Source of the DNA: Nitrosospira sp. NpAV
GTDB taxonomy: Bacteria > Pseudomonadota > Gammaproteobacteria > Burkholderiales > Nitrosomonadaceae
Length of the DNA stretch: 64,000 bases
Assembly (NCBI RefSeq): GCF_000832065.1
Contig: NZ_JXQM01000014.1
Location: 1 to 64,000, forward strand
Direction of reading: 5' to 3'
Shown here: positions 54,996 to 64,000 of the stretch, piece after piece
How the letters are laid out: each line of letters starts with the position of its first letter
Position numbering within the stretch: position 1 is the first letter of the stretch
Program-made: the position numbers and the translations under genes
The notes under the pieces: model-generated
What the model was told of the DNA's origin: nothing
The model's database searches: none
The model's input: only the letters and a program-made list of their open reading frames with translations

Positions 54996-56921
54996 TTATT
55001 TCTTCTGTCTTGGGGTCGCCTGTTTCGCTTCCAGTTCCTCCCATCGAGCGAGGTAGCTCAGGAGTTCCGCTTCAATGACAGCAAGACGCCCTTGCAGGGC
55101 TCTGGCTTCATCCGGGCAATCACGGTAAATGGCCGGAGAGCATAACTGGCGGGCAATATCAGCTTGCTCCCGCTCCAGTGCCTCAATTTTGGAGGGTAAT
55201 CCATCAAGTTCGCGCATTTCATTGTAACCCAATTTGACGCGAACGGCCGATTCCTGCATTTTCTCCATCGGAATCGAGGATTGCTGTTGCGGTGCCTGTG
55301 GTTTTACAGCTGTTTCTAAAGAGTTTCTTGTCCGGACCCAGTCTTCGTAGCCCCCTACATACTCCCGCAGCCTGCCATCCCCTTCGAACGCGATGACCTG
55401 GGTTACCACGTTATCAAGAAATTCCCGATCATGACTGACCAGGAATAGTGTACCGGAATAGTTTTGCAGCAGTGCTTCCAGCAGTTCCAACGTTTCAATG
55501 TCCAGATCGTTCGTCGGTTCATCCAGAACCAGCACGTTGGCTGGGCGGGTGAACAAGCGTGCCAGCAATAGCCGATTGCGCTCTCCTCCGGACAGAGATT
55601 TTACTGGCGAGCGGGTCCGTGCGGGTGCAAACAAAAAATCCTCCAGGTAACTGATAACATGCTTTCTTACTCCGCCGATGTCGATAAAATCGGAGCCTTG
55701 GCTGATCGTTTCGATCAGCGTTGCTTCTTCATTCAATTGTTCGCGCATCTGATCGAAATAGGCGACCGCGAGTTTTGTCCCCTGCCGCACGGTGCCGGTG
55801 TCGGGCTGCAGTTCACCCAGTATCAGCTTGAGTAAGGTGGATTTTCCCGCACCATTGGGTCCCAGCAATCCTACGCGGTCACCGCGCAGGATACGGCAGG
55901 AAAAGTCTTCGATAATGGTTTTATCACCGTAGCTTTTACTGACGTGCTCCAGCTCCGCGACCATCCGTCCGGATCTTGCGCCCTCATCCACGTTGAGACG
56001 AACGGTTCCCACTCGTTCACGGCGGGCAGCCCGCTCCAGCCGCAACGTTTCCAGCCGCCGAACCCTGCCTTCATTCCGGGTGCGCCGTGCTTGGATTCCC
56101 TTGCGTATCCAAACCTCTTCCTGTGCCAGCACCTTGTCGAATTTTTGATTATGAGTTGCTTCGATTTCCAGCAATTCCATTTTCTTCTGCTGATATGCAG
56201 CGAAGTTACCGGAGAAAACCGTCAAATTTCCCCGGTCAAGCTCAATAATTCGTGTTGCCACATTGTTGAGAAAGCGGCGATCATGAGTCACAAATAGCAC
56301 GCTTCCGGTAAAATCTCGAAGGAGCCCTTCCAGCCATTCGATAGAGAGAAAATCAAGATGATTCGTCGGCTCATCCAACAGCAGTACCTCGGGAGATACC
56401 ACTAGCGCACGGGCCAGCGCAACACGTTTTCTGAGTCCGCCTGAAAGCTGTCCAATCAGCGCATCGGTGGGAAGATTAAGCTTGTCAATGGCGGTTTCCA
56501 CCCTTCCCTGAATGCGCCAGCCATCCTGAGCTTCCAGTTCAGTTTGCAGATCCTGCAAGCGGGAAAGAAGCGCGCTGGTATTCCCCGTGCCGTCGCTCAA
56601 CATATGGGAAACCTCGTGATACTCCAGCAGCGTTTGGCTGATTGCGCCTAGTCCTTTGGATACTTCCTGAAATACCGTGAGAGCCGAATCCAGCTCCGGT
56701 TCCTGCGGCACGTAAGCCAGCCTCAAGGCTGGCGCGCGCCAGATCCTGCCGTCGTCCGGTTTATTCTCTTCCGCCAAAATGCGCAGCAGGCTGGATTTCC
56801 CGCCGCCATTTCTGCCGATCAGGCCAATGCGCTCGCCGGAATCCAACTGCAAATCCACGTGATCAAGCAGTGTGTGATGTCCGAACGCGAGACTGACTTT
56901 TTCGAGAGTAAGGAGAGGCAT
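54996..56921 (-). CDS. uup: ABC-F family ATPase Uup
   Basis: 641 residues with two ABC cassettes. Walker A sites GRNGGGKSS and GPNGAGKST, signatures LSGGLRKRVALARALV and LSGGERNRLLLARLF, Walker B sites LLLDEPTNHLDFLS and LVLDEPTNDLDIET. The linker between them (about 215-310) is long and helical, as in ABC-F proteins, and the C-terminal coiled coil (about 555-635) is that of Uup. It acts on ribosomes or on DNA branched structures; it is not a transporter. Confidence 0.93.
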   Translation of the reverse strand: MPLLTLEKVSLAFGHHTLLDHVDLQLDSGERIGLIGRNGGGKSSLLRILAEENKPDDGRIWRAPALRLAYVPQEPELDSALTVFQEVSKGLGAISQTLLEYHEVSHMLSDGTGNTSALLSRLQDLQTELEAQDGWRIQGRVETAIDKLNLPTDALIGQLSGGLRKRVALARALVVSPEVLLLDEPTNHLDFLSIEWLEGLLRDFTGSVLFVTHDRRFLNNVATRIIELDRGNLTVFSGNFAAYQQKKMELLEIEATHNQKFDKVLAQEEVWIRKGIQARRTRNEGRVRRLETLRLERAARRERVGTVRLNVDEGARSGRMVAELEHVSKSYGDKTIIEDFSCRILRGDRVGLLGPNGAGKSTLLKLILGELQPDTGTVRQGTKLAVAYFDQMREQLNEEATLIETISQGSDFIDIGGVRKHVISYLEDFLFAPARTRSPVKSLSGGERNRLLLARLFTRPANVLVLDEPTNDLDIETLELLEALLQNYSGTLFLVSHDREFLDNVVTQVIAFEGDGRLREYVGGYEDWVRTRNSLETAVKPQAPQQQSSIPMEKMQESAVRVKLGYNEMRELDGLPSKIEALEREQADIARQLCSPAIYRDCPDEARALQGRLAVIEAELLSYLARWEELEAKQATPRQKK

Positions 56922-57021
56922 GATAGGATAATTAACAGGGGCGCAATTCTGCCACGCTTGACACGCCTTGGCAAAATTCTATTTTGCTTGGTTATGATTT
57001 GTTCGTTGATAAGCGATTTCG

Positions 57022-57537
57022 TCAAAAGTCAAGCGGTGGCCCCCGCCATGCGCCGTCCCGCGGCCGAGCGCGCGCAAGCGCTTGCGCCGCTTCGCACCAT
57101 CCTTCGCAGGCATTGCGTCCGGGCCGGCTTCGCCAGATATTCAACAACCCCTTGCACTTTGCATAGAAATGGAAGAATTGTATGACGCGGTGGCGTTGCG
57201 GCAAGTCGGGTGAGTGATCGCCACAGATAAGTTTGTCATCGGTCATGCCACGGTCTGTCAAAGTTACGGCCCCCCAGGCTTTGACTCGTATCCGTGTGCC
57301 ATACGGCAGGCGCGGGCCGAGCACCAACGCGTCGAGAAGATCGCCTTCAAGACCTACATAATTCGGGACGGAGCCATAGTTGAATGGACACGGCAGGGGC
57401 GAGATAAAATCAATACTCCCCGTGGAACCACGTTTAAGGAAACTGCCTCGCGGAACTTCGATCACTACCTCTACTACCGGTGGCTCGGATAGCGTCTCGT
57501 GGTCTGCATGCGACGGATAGTGATCTGCATCACTCAC
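57022..57537 (-). CDS. Inorganic pyrophosphatase family protein, divergent
   Basis: 171 residues. VVEVVIEVPRGSFLKR, CPFNYGSVPNYVGLEGDLLDALVLG and AVTLTDRGMTDDKLICG correspond to the E. coli Ppa segments IEIPANADPIKYE, YPCNYGYI...DGDPVDVLV and MTDEAGEDAK. The metal Asp67, Asp70, Asp97 and Asp102 are kept, but the first Asp of DxDxxD is Glu and the Arg of FVDRF is absent, and the Lys-rich end is unlike Ppa. The last 35 residues are Arg/Ala-rich with no homology I can see. It may hydrolyse pyrophosphate poorly or have another substrate. Confidence 0.75.
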   Translation of the reverse strand: MSDADHYPSHADHETLSEPPVVEVVIEVPRGSFLKRGSTGSIDFISPLPCPFNYGSVPNYVGLEGDLLDALVLGPRLPYGTRIRVKAWGAVTLTDRGMTDDKLICGDHSPDLPQRHRVIQFFHFYAKCKGLLNIWRSRPGRNACEGWCEAAQALARARPRDGAWRGPPLDF

Positions 57538-57555
57538 AGTCTGAATTCCTAAATG

Positions 57556-58410
57556 TCAGCCATATTCTCGATCGTGTGCCGGGATCTCGCTTTCGTTTCT
57601 TTCCACCAGCAGCGTATGCAACCTGCGGCTATCAGCGCGCAGCACGATGAACCTGAGAGCACCGACGATGACCGACTCACCCCGTTTGGGGAGCCGGCCA
57701 AATTTATTCAGTATCAGGCCGCCGATGGTGTCATAGTCTACGTCACTCAACCCCGTTCCAAGTCTTTCGTTAAAATCCGCAATTTCAGTCACGGCTTTGA
57801 CCCGGTAACCGCCGCCTGGGTCTGGGACGATGTTATCTTCGATTTCGTCAAAATCATGTTCATCCTCAATGTCGCCGACGATCTGCTCCAACACATCCTC
57901 GATGGTAATTAGCCCCGCCACGCCGCCATATTCATCCACTACGATGGCCAAGTGATTGCGGCTACTGCGAAAATCCTTGAGTAACACATTGAGGCGTTTG
58001 GATTCCGGAATGAATACCACCGGCCGGAGCATCTCGCGCACGTTGAACTCTTCCTCCCCGGCGTAATAGCGCAGTAGGTCCTTTGCCAGCAAGATGCCGA
58101 TTATGTTGTTTTTGTCGTTTTCGATGACAGGAAAGCGCGAGTGGGCAGTCTCGATGATCAATGGAATAAACTTGTCCGGGGATTCACCGATATCAATGAC
58201 ATCCATTTGCGAACGCGGAATCATGATATCGCGCGCCTGCATTTCCGATACTTGTATTACCCCTTCGATCATGTTCAGCGCATCGGAATCGAACAGATTC
58301 CGTTCATACGCAGAATGCAGTAATGCCACGAGTTGCTCGCGGTCTCCAGGCTCGCGCAGGACCAATGCGCTGACGCGTTCGAGCCAGCCAGGTTTGGAAG
58401 GATCATCCAT
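57556..58410 (-). CDS. CorC/YbeX family CBS-domain protein
   Basis: 284 residues. LVALLHSAYERNLFDSDALNMIEGVIQVSEMQARDIMIPRSQMDVI is the CorC N-terminus; two CBS domains follow (about 65-185, with FPVIENDKNNIIGILLAKDLLRY and AIVVDEYGGVAGLITIEDVLEQIVGDIEDEHD), then a CorC_HlyC domain (about 200-280). It has no membrane helices. Family members affect magnesium and cobalt transport and ribosome maturation. It forms a cluster with ybeY, phoH and miaB, a standard arrangement; lnt, often next, is not here. Confidence 0.93.
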   Translation of the reverse strand: MDDPSKPGWLERVSALVLREPGDREQLVALLHSAYERNLFDSDALNMIEGVIQVSEMQARDIMIPRSQMDVIDIGESPDKFIPLIIETAHSRFPVIENDKNNIIGILLAKDLLRYYAGEEEFNVREMLRPVVFIPESKRLNVLLKDFRSSRNHLAIVVDEYGGVAGLITIEDVLEQIVGDIEDEHDFDEIEDNIVPDPGGGYRVKAVTEIADFNERLGTGLSDVDYDTIGGLILNKFGRLPKRGESVIVGALRFIVLRADSRRLHTLLVERNESEIPAHDREYG

Positions 58411-58486
58411 ATTAATATGTCGGATAGTAAGTAGGAAGTCAGTTAATTAAGGACGACATAGGTAAAAGAAACCATTTCATCCGGAA

Positions 58487-58996
58487 TCAGAGTTCTTCAG
58501 TCTTCCCGCCAGTATTCTTGTAAGGATCGTCATGCCCTAGCTTGGTGACAATATCGGTTTCCAGTTTTTCCATTATCGTTGCGCTGGCGTCACTGTCGTG
58601 GTCATACCCCTGTAGATGCAAAATACCATGCACGGTGAGGTGAGCGTAATGTGCCGTCAGGCTTTTATCCTGCTGATTAGCCTCCCTCTCTATCACCGGC
58701 GCGCACAGCACGATATCGCCTGACAGGGGCTGCACATCGCGGTATACGAAAGTCAGCACATTAGTGGCGTAGTCCTTGCTGCGAAAATCCTGGTTGAGGC
58801 TGCGGGCTTCGGGTTCATCCACAATGCGTAGCACAATTTCCGCATCTTGCATCAGCGCAGCCTTTGCCCATCTGCGGAATTGAGGTCGGCGGGGTACGTT
58901 CTTGTCATGAGTTGCATATTGCGTTGTCAATTTCAACCTCGCTTCCTTCCGAGTAGCCCCTCCAGGAAATCCGGAAACGCTAGCTTTGCTTTTCAT
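58487..58996 (-). CDS. ybeY: Endoribonuclease YbeY
   Basis: 169 residues. YbeY is a zinc-dependent RNase for 16S rRNA 3' end maturation and 70S quality control. The zinc site is HLTVHGILHLQGYDHDSD, with the three conserved His; LNQDFRSKDYATNVLTFVY is the family midsection. The overlap of 17 bp with phoH indicates translational coupling. Confidence 0.96.
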   Translation of the reverse strand: MKSKASVSGFPGGATRKEARLKLTTQYATHDKNVPRRPQFRRWAKAALMQDAEIVLRIVDEPEARSLNQDFRSKDYATNVLTFVYRDVQPLSGDIVLCAPVIEREANQQDKSLTAHYAHLTVHGILHLQGYDHDSDASATIMEKLETDIVTKLGHDDPYKNTGGKTEEL

Positions 58997-60011
58997 ATTT
59001 TTCGTAGGCGTTGACGATTCTTTGTACCAATGGATGCCTCACCACATCGTCAGCGCCGAAATGCGTGAAAGCGATACCGCGCACCTTTTCCAGAACCTGT
59101 TTTGCCTCCACCAATCCGCTTTTCTGATGCTTGGCCAAGTCGATCTGAGTGACGTCACCGGTTACTACCGCCTTGGAGCCGAAACCGATACGAGTCAGGA
59201 ACATTTTCATCTGTTCGGGCGTCGTGTTTTGCGCTTCGTCAAGAATGATGAATGACTGATTCAACGTGCGTCCGCGCATGAAAGCGAGCGGCGCGATTTC
59301 GATAGTGCTGCGCTCGAACTGTTTGCTGGTTTTATCAAATCCCATCAGATCGTAAAGCGCATCATAGAGAGGCCGCAAATAGGGGTCTACTTTTTGCACC
59401 AGATCACCCGGCAGAAATCCCAGGCGTTCGCCGGCTTCCACCGCGGGACGCACCAGAACAATGCGCGCCACCACGCCGCGTTCAAGCGCATCGACCGCGC
59501 TCGCCACGGCTAGATAAGTTTTTCCGGTGCCTGCCGGACCAATGGCAAAGGTGATGTCATGCTTCTGGATTTGTTGCAGATACTGCACCTGCCGCGGCGT
59601 GCGGGCGCGCAAATCACTGCGCTGGGTTATCAGCACCGGTCCTGCCGGTGCTTGTGCCAGAGAGCCGGCGGCGGCGTGTTTTACCGAATGATGGGGATTC
59701 GTCACCTCGATCAATCCCAGTTGGATTTGCTCGATGCTTAGATGGTGCTGCGCCTGATTGTAAAAATTTCGCAGCGCTTCTGCGGCGAGCAAGGTCTGAG
59801 TCGATTTGCCACGCAAACGGAAATGTTCTCCACGCCGCGCAATGATGACATCAAGCACGGTTTCGATTTGCTTGAGGTTCTCGTCAAGCGCCCCGCACAG
59901 GTTGGCAAGACGCTGATTATCGATCGGAGAAAATGAAATTTCGACGGGCTGGACTTTCAAAGGCTCGGTAAAACCATGGTAGGGGGTTAATTCTCGCAGC
60001 GACACGCACAC
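58980..60011 (-). CDS. phoH: PhoH family ATPase
   Basis: 343 residues. Walker A GPAGTGKTYLAVA, Walker B QSFIILDEAQNTTPEQMKMFLTRIGFGSKAVVTGDVTQIDL, and GLVEAKQVLEKVRGIAFTHFGADDVVRHPLVQRIVNAYE. The N-terminal part (about 1-120) is the KH-like region of the PhoL branch, which neighbours ybeY. It is likely an RNA-acting ATPase. The start is 118 bp from the miaB stop. Confidence 0.95.
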   Translation of the reverse strand: MCVSLRELTPYHGFTEPLKVQPVEISFSPIDNQRLANLCGALDENLKQIETVLDVIIARRGEHFRLRGKSTQTLLAAEALRNFYNQAQHHLSIEQIQLGLIEVTNPHHSVKHAAAGSLAQAPAGPVLITQRSDLRARTPRQVQYLQQIQKHDITFAIGPAGTGKTYLAVASAVDALERGVVARIVLVRPAVEAGERLGFLPGDLVQKVDPYLRPLYDALYDLMGFDKTSKQFERSTIEIAPLAFMRGRTLNQSFIILDEAQNTTPEQMKMFLTRIGFGSKAVVTGDVTQIDLAKHQKSGLVEAKQVLEKVRGIAFTHFGADDVVRHPLVQRIVNAYEKYEKQS

Positions 60012-60128
60012 TTTGCAAGAAACGAAGGCAAGGAATCCCGGAATATGTCCTCATGTTCGCCCGTTCGCCGAACTTAAAGGAAATCGGCTGCAAATGCATG
60101 TGGCTGATCCATATTCCGCTTCGATTTA

Positions 60129-61484
60129 TCAGATACCGACAGGCTGCTGGTCATTCATGATTCTACCGCGCAATGAATGGGATAGCGCGGCGGTAATCCG
60201 GATATTCATGAAATGACCGATTTGTATCGGGTCGCCGGGGAAATTCACCATGCGGTTGTTGTCGGTACGCCCGCAAAGTTCGCTGGCATCCTTTTTGGAT
60301 ACCCCTTCCACCAGAACGCGCTGTATTGAACCGATCATGCGTTGGCTGATGGCCTGGGCCTGCTGCTCGATCTTCTCCTGCAAGCGTCGCAGGCGCTCCA
60401 ATTTGATTTCGTAGGGCGTATCGTCGAATAGTCCCGCGGCGGGTGTGCCGGGGCGGGGGCTATAAACGAAGCTGAAGGAATCATCAAAGTTCACACTTTC
60501 AATCAGCTTCATAGTCTCTTCGAAATCGGCCTCTGTTTCACCGGGAAAGCCAATAATAAAATCTGATGTAAGTGAAATATCGGGACGGGCAGCCCGGAGC
60601 CTGCGGATAATGGATTTGTACTCCAGCGTGGTATAGCCACGTTTCATTGCCCCCAGTATCCGATCCGAGCCTGATTGAACCGGCAGGTGCAAATGACTTA
60701 CCAGCTTTGGCAATTTTATATAGGCATCAATCAGCCGCGAAGTGACTTCTCTGGGATGGGACGTCGTGTAACGAATGCGTTCGATACCGGGAATTTCACT
60801 GATGTATTCAAGCAACAGCGCCAGGTCCGCCATTTCACTTTCTTCCGTATGCTCTATTGCACCTCGATACGCGTTCACGTTCTGGCCCAGCAGCGTGACT
60901 TCTTTGATTCCCTGATTTGCCAGTCTCGCGATTTCCACCAGTACATCGCCCAGAGGGCGCGAGATTTCCTCGCCCCGCGTATAAGGCACTACGCAAAAGC
61001 TGCAATATTTGCTGCATCCTTCCATAATGGAAACGAACGCAGTCGCGCCTTCAGACCGTGCGGGCGGCAAATGGTCAAATTTTTCGATTTCAGGAAAGGA
61101 AATATCCACCTGCGGACGGCCGGTAGCGTGGCGTGCCGAAATCAATTGCGGCAACCGATGCAGGGTTTGCGGGCCAAATACCAGATCCACGTATGGCGCA
61201 CGCTTTACAATTTCAGCGCCTTCCTGACTGGCGACGCAGCCCCCCACGCCGATGAGCAGATTGGGATTGGATTTTTTCAAATGTCTGATGCGTCCCAGAT
61301 CGTGAAATACTTTTTCCTGGGCTTTCTCCCGTACCGAACAGGTGTTAAACAGAATTACGTCGGCATCGGCGGGATTGTTGGTTTTCTCCATGCCCTGCGC
61401 AGCATGAAGCACATCCGCCATCTTATCCGAGTCATACTCGTTCATTTGGCAACCGAAGGTTTTAATGTAAAGTTTTTTTATCAT
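60129..61484 (-). CDS. miaB: tRNA-2-methylthio-N6-dimethylallyladenosine synthase
   Basis: 451 residues from the ATG at 61484 ([24 protein letters not shown]). MiaB adds the 2-methylthio group to i6A37 in tRNAs. The UPF0004 domain has the three Cys of the auxiliary cluster ([22 protein letters not shown]), the radical SAM domain [17 protein letters not shown], and a C-terminal TRAM domain. An upstream in-frame start adds a non-homologous extension. It opens the miaB-phoH-ybeY-corC series. Confidence 0.97.
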   Translation of the reverse strand: MIKKLYIKTFGCQMNEYDSDKMADVLHAAQGMEKTNNPADADVILFNTCSVREKAQEKVFHDLGRIRHLKKSNPNLLIGVGGCVASQEGAEIVKRAPYVDLVFGPQTLHRLPQLISARHATGRPQVDISFPEIEKFDHLPPARSEGATAFVSIMEGCSKYCSFCVVPYTRGEEISRPLGDVLVEIARLANQGIKEVTLLGQNVNAYRGAIEHTEESEMADLALLLEYISEIPGIERIRYTTSHPREVTSRLIDAYIKLPKLVSHLHLPVQSGSDRILGAMKRGYTTLEYKSIIRRLRAARPDISLTSDFIIGFPGETEADFEETMKLIESVNFDDSFSFVYSPRPGTPAAGLFDDTPYEIKLERLRRLQEKIEQQAQAISQRMIGSIQRVLVEGVSKKDASELCGRTDNNRMVNFPGDPIQIGHFMNIRITAALSHSLRGRIMNDQQPVGI

Positions 61485-61566
61485 GACCGTATCGGAAGTC
61501 TTGTTAGATTGTCTTGAGAATGCCGCATACCCGATGCGCGCGACCACATAGCTTTTCTTGATTGGG

Positions 61567-63999
61567 TTATCCGCTGTTTCTCAACCCGGCAGCCACACCG
61601 TTAATGGTGAGTTGTATCGCGCGCTTTACGGTATCGGCGGCATCACCCGACCGGTAACGGCGTAACAGCTCAACCTGCAAATGATTGAGCGGATCGATAT
61701 AGGGGGTGCGGTTACGAATACTGCGAGCCAGGGTAGGGTTGTCCTGCAGCAATTCTGTGCGGCCCGTTACCGCAAACAACCATTTTACGCTGCGATCCCA
61801 CTCCGCCTGGATGCGGCCGAAAATTTCTTCGCGTAGCTCAATATCGCTTACCAGCTCGGCATAACGGGAGGCGATACCCATATCTGTTTTTGCCAGCACC
61901 ATATCCATGTTGGAAAGCAGTGTTTGCATGAAGGGCCAAGTGCGATGCATTTCCTGTAGAAATTCCAGTCCTTTTCCGCCCCGGTCTTCGCGCTGGACAA
62001 AAGCTTCCACAGCCGTGCCGAAGCCATACCAGCCCGGAATCATTGCACGATTGACGCTCCAGCTGAATACCCAGGGAATGGCGCGTAGATCTTCTATAAG
62101 ATCGGATTGCTTGCGGGATGGCGGGCGGCTGCCAATATTGAGTCCAGCAATTTCCCTGATCGGCGTGGATTCTTGAAAATAGCGCTTAAAGCCGGGGGTT
62201 TCATAGACCAGATTGCGGTAAGCCGCGAACGCGTCGCGCGCCAGCATTTCCATAATCAGGTAATATTCCGCGGCGCGTTCACCGAGGGGATCGTGGCTTA
62301 ACAACGTGGCCTCGACCGTGGCGGCTACCAGCGTTTCCAGATTACGCCGCCCAATTTCCGGGTCGGCATATTTACTACCGATGACTTCACCCTGCTCAGT
62401 AATGCGTATCTGAGCATTAACGCTGCCCGGTGGCTGAGCAAGTATCGCTTGATAGCTTGGACCTCCCCCACGTCCGACTGTGCCGCCGCGCCCATGAAAC
62501 AGGCGCAATTCAATCTTATGCTTGCTGAATACTTTGGTTAGCTCGGTTTCGGCTTTATAGAGTTCCCAGTTAGCGGCGAGGAAGCCGCCATCCTTGTTGC
62601 TATCGGAATAACCCAGCATGACCTCCTGCACATTGCCACGCGAATCCAGGAGCTCGCGATAATACGGTAGCGAGAATAAATCGTTCATGACATGGCTGCA
62701 GTTGCGCAAATCCGCGATGGTCTCGAACAATGGAATGATATTGACGTGAAGATAAGGCGTTTCCCCGGCCTGCAATAGCCCCACTTCCTTTAGCAGCAAG
62801 GCGACCTCGAGTATGTCGGAAATGCCGTCGGTTTTGGAAATGATGTAGTTTGGCAGTGCGGCCCGGCCGAAGCGCCGCTGAATTTCCGCTGCCACCTGCA
62901 GAATGCATAATTCGCTCTGGACAAGTTCGGAATAATCCAGATAAGGCGAACGAAGCGGACGCGGGCTGCTGATCTCGCTCAGCAGCCACTGTATACGTTC
63001 CGCCTCGGCCAATTCGGAATAACCTTTACGACGTGTCCCGTACTCGAACAATTCCGCCACAACCTGCTCATGCACATTGCTGTGCTGGCGCATGTCCAGC
63101 GGTGCAAGGTGAAAGCCGAAGACTTCCGCGGCGCGTCGCAGATGCCGCAACTCCCCGCGTGCCAACAAATTCGATTTGTGCTGCTTGAGTGAGTGAATGA
63201 CGATATCGAGATCATGCACAAAATCCGTGCTTTCCGCGTAAGGTGCGGCGGGACCGACGGGCCGCCTTTGCCTGATGACATGACCGAGTTCCTGGCTGGT
63301 AGCGGCAAGACGCGCATAAATACCAATTAATGCGCGCCGATAGGGCTCATCGACCCGGCTGGGCGCGCGGTCTGGCGATGCCTCGGACAATGCTGCCAGC
63401 TCATCGTCCACACCTACCAGGCGCTCTGTCAGGCTTAACCGGCGGCCAATCTGATGCACTTCGCCCATGTAATAATCCAATGCCAGCGCCGATTGACGTT
63501 CGGCCGCGTGCAGCATTACGTCATGTGTAACGAAAGGATTCCCGTCCCGGTCGCTACCTATCCAGCTGCCAATGCGTAAAAACGGCGGAATATGCGGTGC
63601 GGCTACGCCCATCCGGCGTTCGAGCAAGTCTTCGATTTCCGCGTAAAGACGCGGTACCTCGGTCAGAAAAGTATACCGGTAGTAGGCTAGACCATTCTTG
63701 ATTTCGTCATATACCGAAAGACGTTCAGGACGCAGCATGCGCGTTTGCCATAATATCTGAATGGCGCAACGCAACCCCTCTTCGTTGCTGCGTAATTCGT
63801 CAGGGGTAAGTTGCATGCGATCACGTTCATTCAGCAAATGCGCAATGGTCAACTGGCAGTCCAGTATGCTTCTGCGCTGTACCTCGGTGGGATGAGCGGT
63901 CAATACCGGTGAAACCAACGCTTTGGCGAAAAATCCGGCTAATGCCCTGCCATCGGTTCCGCTGGAGAAGACCCGATCCAGCGCCAGCGCCACACTGCC
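61567..63999 (-). CDS. ppc: Phosphoenolpyruvate carboxylase, N-terminus cut by the window edge
   Basis: The frame is open at the right edge; 811 codons are visible, and by comparison with the roughly 900-residue family about 100 N-terminal residues lie outside. The visible part begins before [15 protein letters not shown], with the catalytic His of PPC. Other motifs are [53 protein letters not shown] and the C-terminal [14 protein letters not shown]. The enzyme fixes bicarbonate to PEP giving oxaloacetate, an anaplerotic step. An autotroph or C1-limited cell would rely on it. Confidence 0.96.
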   Translation of the reverse strand, partial: GSVALALDRVFSSGTDGRALAGFFAKALVSPVLTAHPTEVQRRSILDCQLTIAHLLNERDRMQLTPDELRSNEEGLRCAIQILWQTRMLRPERLSVYDEIKNGLAYYRYTFLTEVPRLYAEIEDLLERRMGVAAPHIPPFLRIGSWIGSDRDGNPFVTHDVMLHAAERQSALALDYYMGEVHQIGRRLSLTERLVGVDDELAALSEASPDRAPSRVDEPYRRALIGIYARLAATSQELGHVIRQRRPVGPAAPYAESTDFVHDLDIVIHSLKQHKSNLLARGELRHLRRAAEVFGFHLAPLDMRQHSNVHEQVVAELFEYGTRRKGYSELAEAERIQWLLSEISSPRPLRSPYLDYSELVQSELCILQVAAEIQRRFGRAALPNYIISKTDGISDILEVALLLKEVGLLQAGETPYLHVNIIPLFETIADLRNCSHVMNDLFSLPYYRELLDSRGNVQEVMLGYSDSNKDGGFLAANWELYKAETELTKVFSKHKIELRLFHGRGGTVGRGGGPSYQAILAQPPGSVNAQIRITEQGEVIGSKYADPEIGRRNLETLVAATVEATLLSHDPLGERAAEYYLIMEMLARDAFAAYRNLVYETPGFKRYFQESTPIREIAGLNIGSRPPSRKQSDLIEDLRAIPWVFSWSVNRAMIPGWYGFGTAVEAFVQREDRGGKGLEFLQEMHRTWPFMQTLLSNMDMVLAKTDMGIASRYAELVSDIELREEIFGRIQAEWDRSVKWLFAVTGRTELLQDNPTLARSIRNRTPYIDPLNHLQVELLRRYRSGDAADTVKRAIQLTINGVAAGLRNSG

Positions 64000-64000
64000 C

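Overview
The window looks like chromosome from a betaproteobacterium, most likely an ammonia oxidiser of the Nitrosospira/Nitrosomonas group. This is inferred from gene order and protein style, not from a database match. The supporting gene groups are aroQ-accB-accC-prmA-DUF3426, mlaFEDCB followed by a YadGH-type ABC pair and a BolA protein, ftsY-ftsE-ftsX-rpoH, the M16 peptidase pair with rsmD-coaD-yfhL, ruvCAB, the tol-pal operon with queE/queC, the aat/bpt N-end-rule pair, and miaB-phoH-ybeY-corC. A PEP-CTERM exported protein is also typical of this group. Most of the window is ordinary, dense housekeeping sequence.

Layout. 1-2983: end of an unknown gene, a His-tailed exported protein, an MFS transporter and a DUF393 protein. 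3107-10397: a 7.3 kb integrated island bounded by a perfect 46-bp direct repeat of the 3' part of tRNA-Thr(CGT). 10352-20432: tRNA-Thr, fatty-acid synthesis and the Mla lipid-transport block. 20543-24736: a lipoprotein, rpoH and the division/secretion genes ftsX, ftsE and ftsY on the minus strand. 25090-29269: M16 peptidases, rsmD, coaD and a ferredoxin. 29303-36662: yggS, dnaE, an alpha/beta hydrolase and a PEP-CTERM protein on the minus strand. 37014-41542: tRNA-Lys, thiO, yebC and ruvCAB. 41758-46963: ybgC-tolQRAB-pal-cpoB. 47008-50996: queuosine genes, aat, bpt and a TPR protein. 51269-54141: pyrD, an RnfB-like ferredoxin, nth and DUF1841. 54222-64000: two cytochromes c, Uup, a pyrophosphatase-like protein, corC, ybeY, phoH, miaB and the truncated ppc, all on the minus strand.

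The island is the unusual part. Its mobility genes are decayed: the tyrosine integrase has an internal deletion and frameshift, and a phage-type HUH replication endonuclease is fused to an unrelated N-terminal piece. Its cargo is intact: a reverse transcriptase with a YMDD active site and a long helical C-terminal extension, translationally overlapped with a stand-alone family A DNA polymerase, and a convergent gene for a membrane-anchored coiled-coil protein. Intact cargo in a decayed element suggests selection for the cargo. A defence or other DNA-synthesis system is the best guess, but it is not proven here. A strong bidirectional hairpin terminator lies just upstream of the reverse transcriptase.

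Other points worth a second look: ruvC has no canonical start codon upstream of its catalytic Asp7 and appears to start at ATC; a dispersed repeat of about 30 bp ends exactly at the start codons of ruvA and queC; an orphan 3' half of a second tRNA lies inside the island; and a pyrophosphatase homologue lacks some usual active-site residues.
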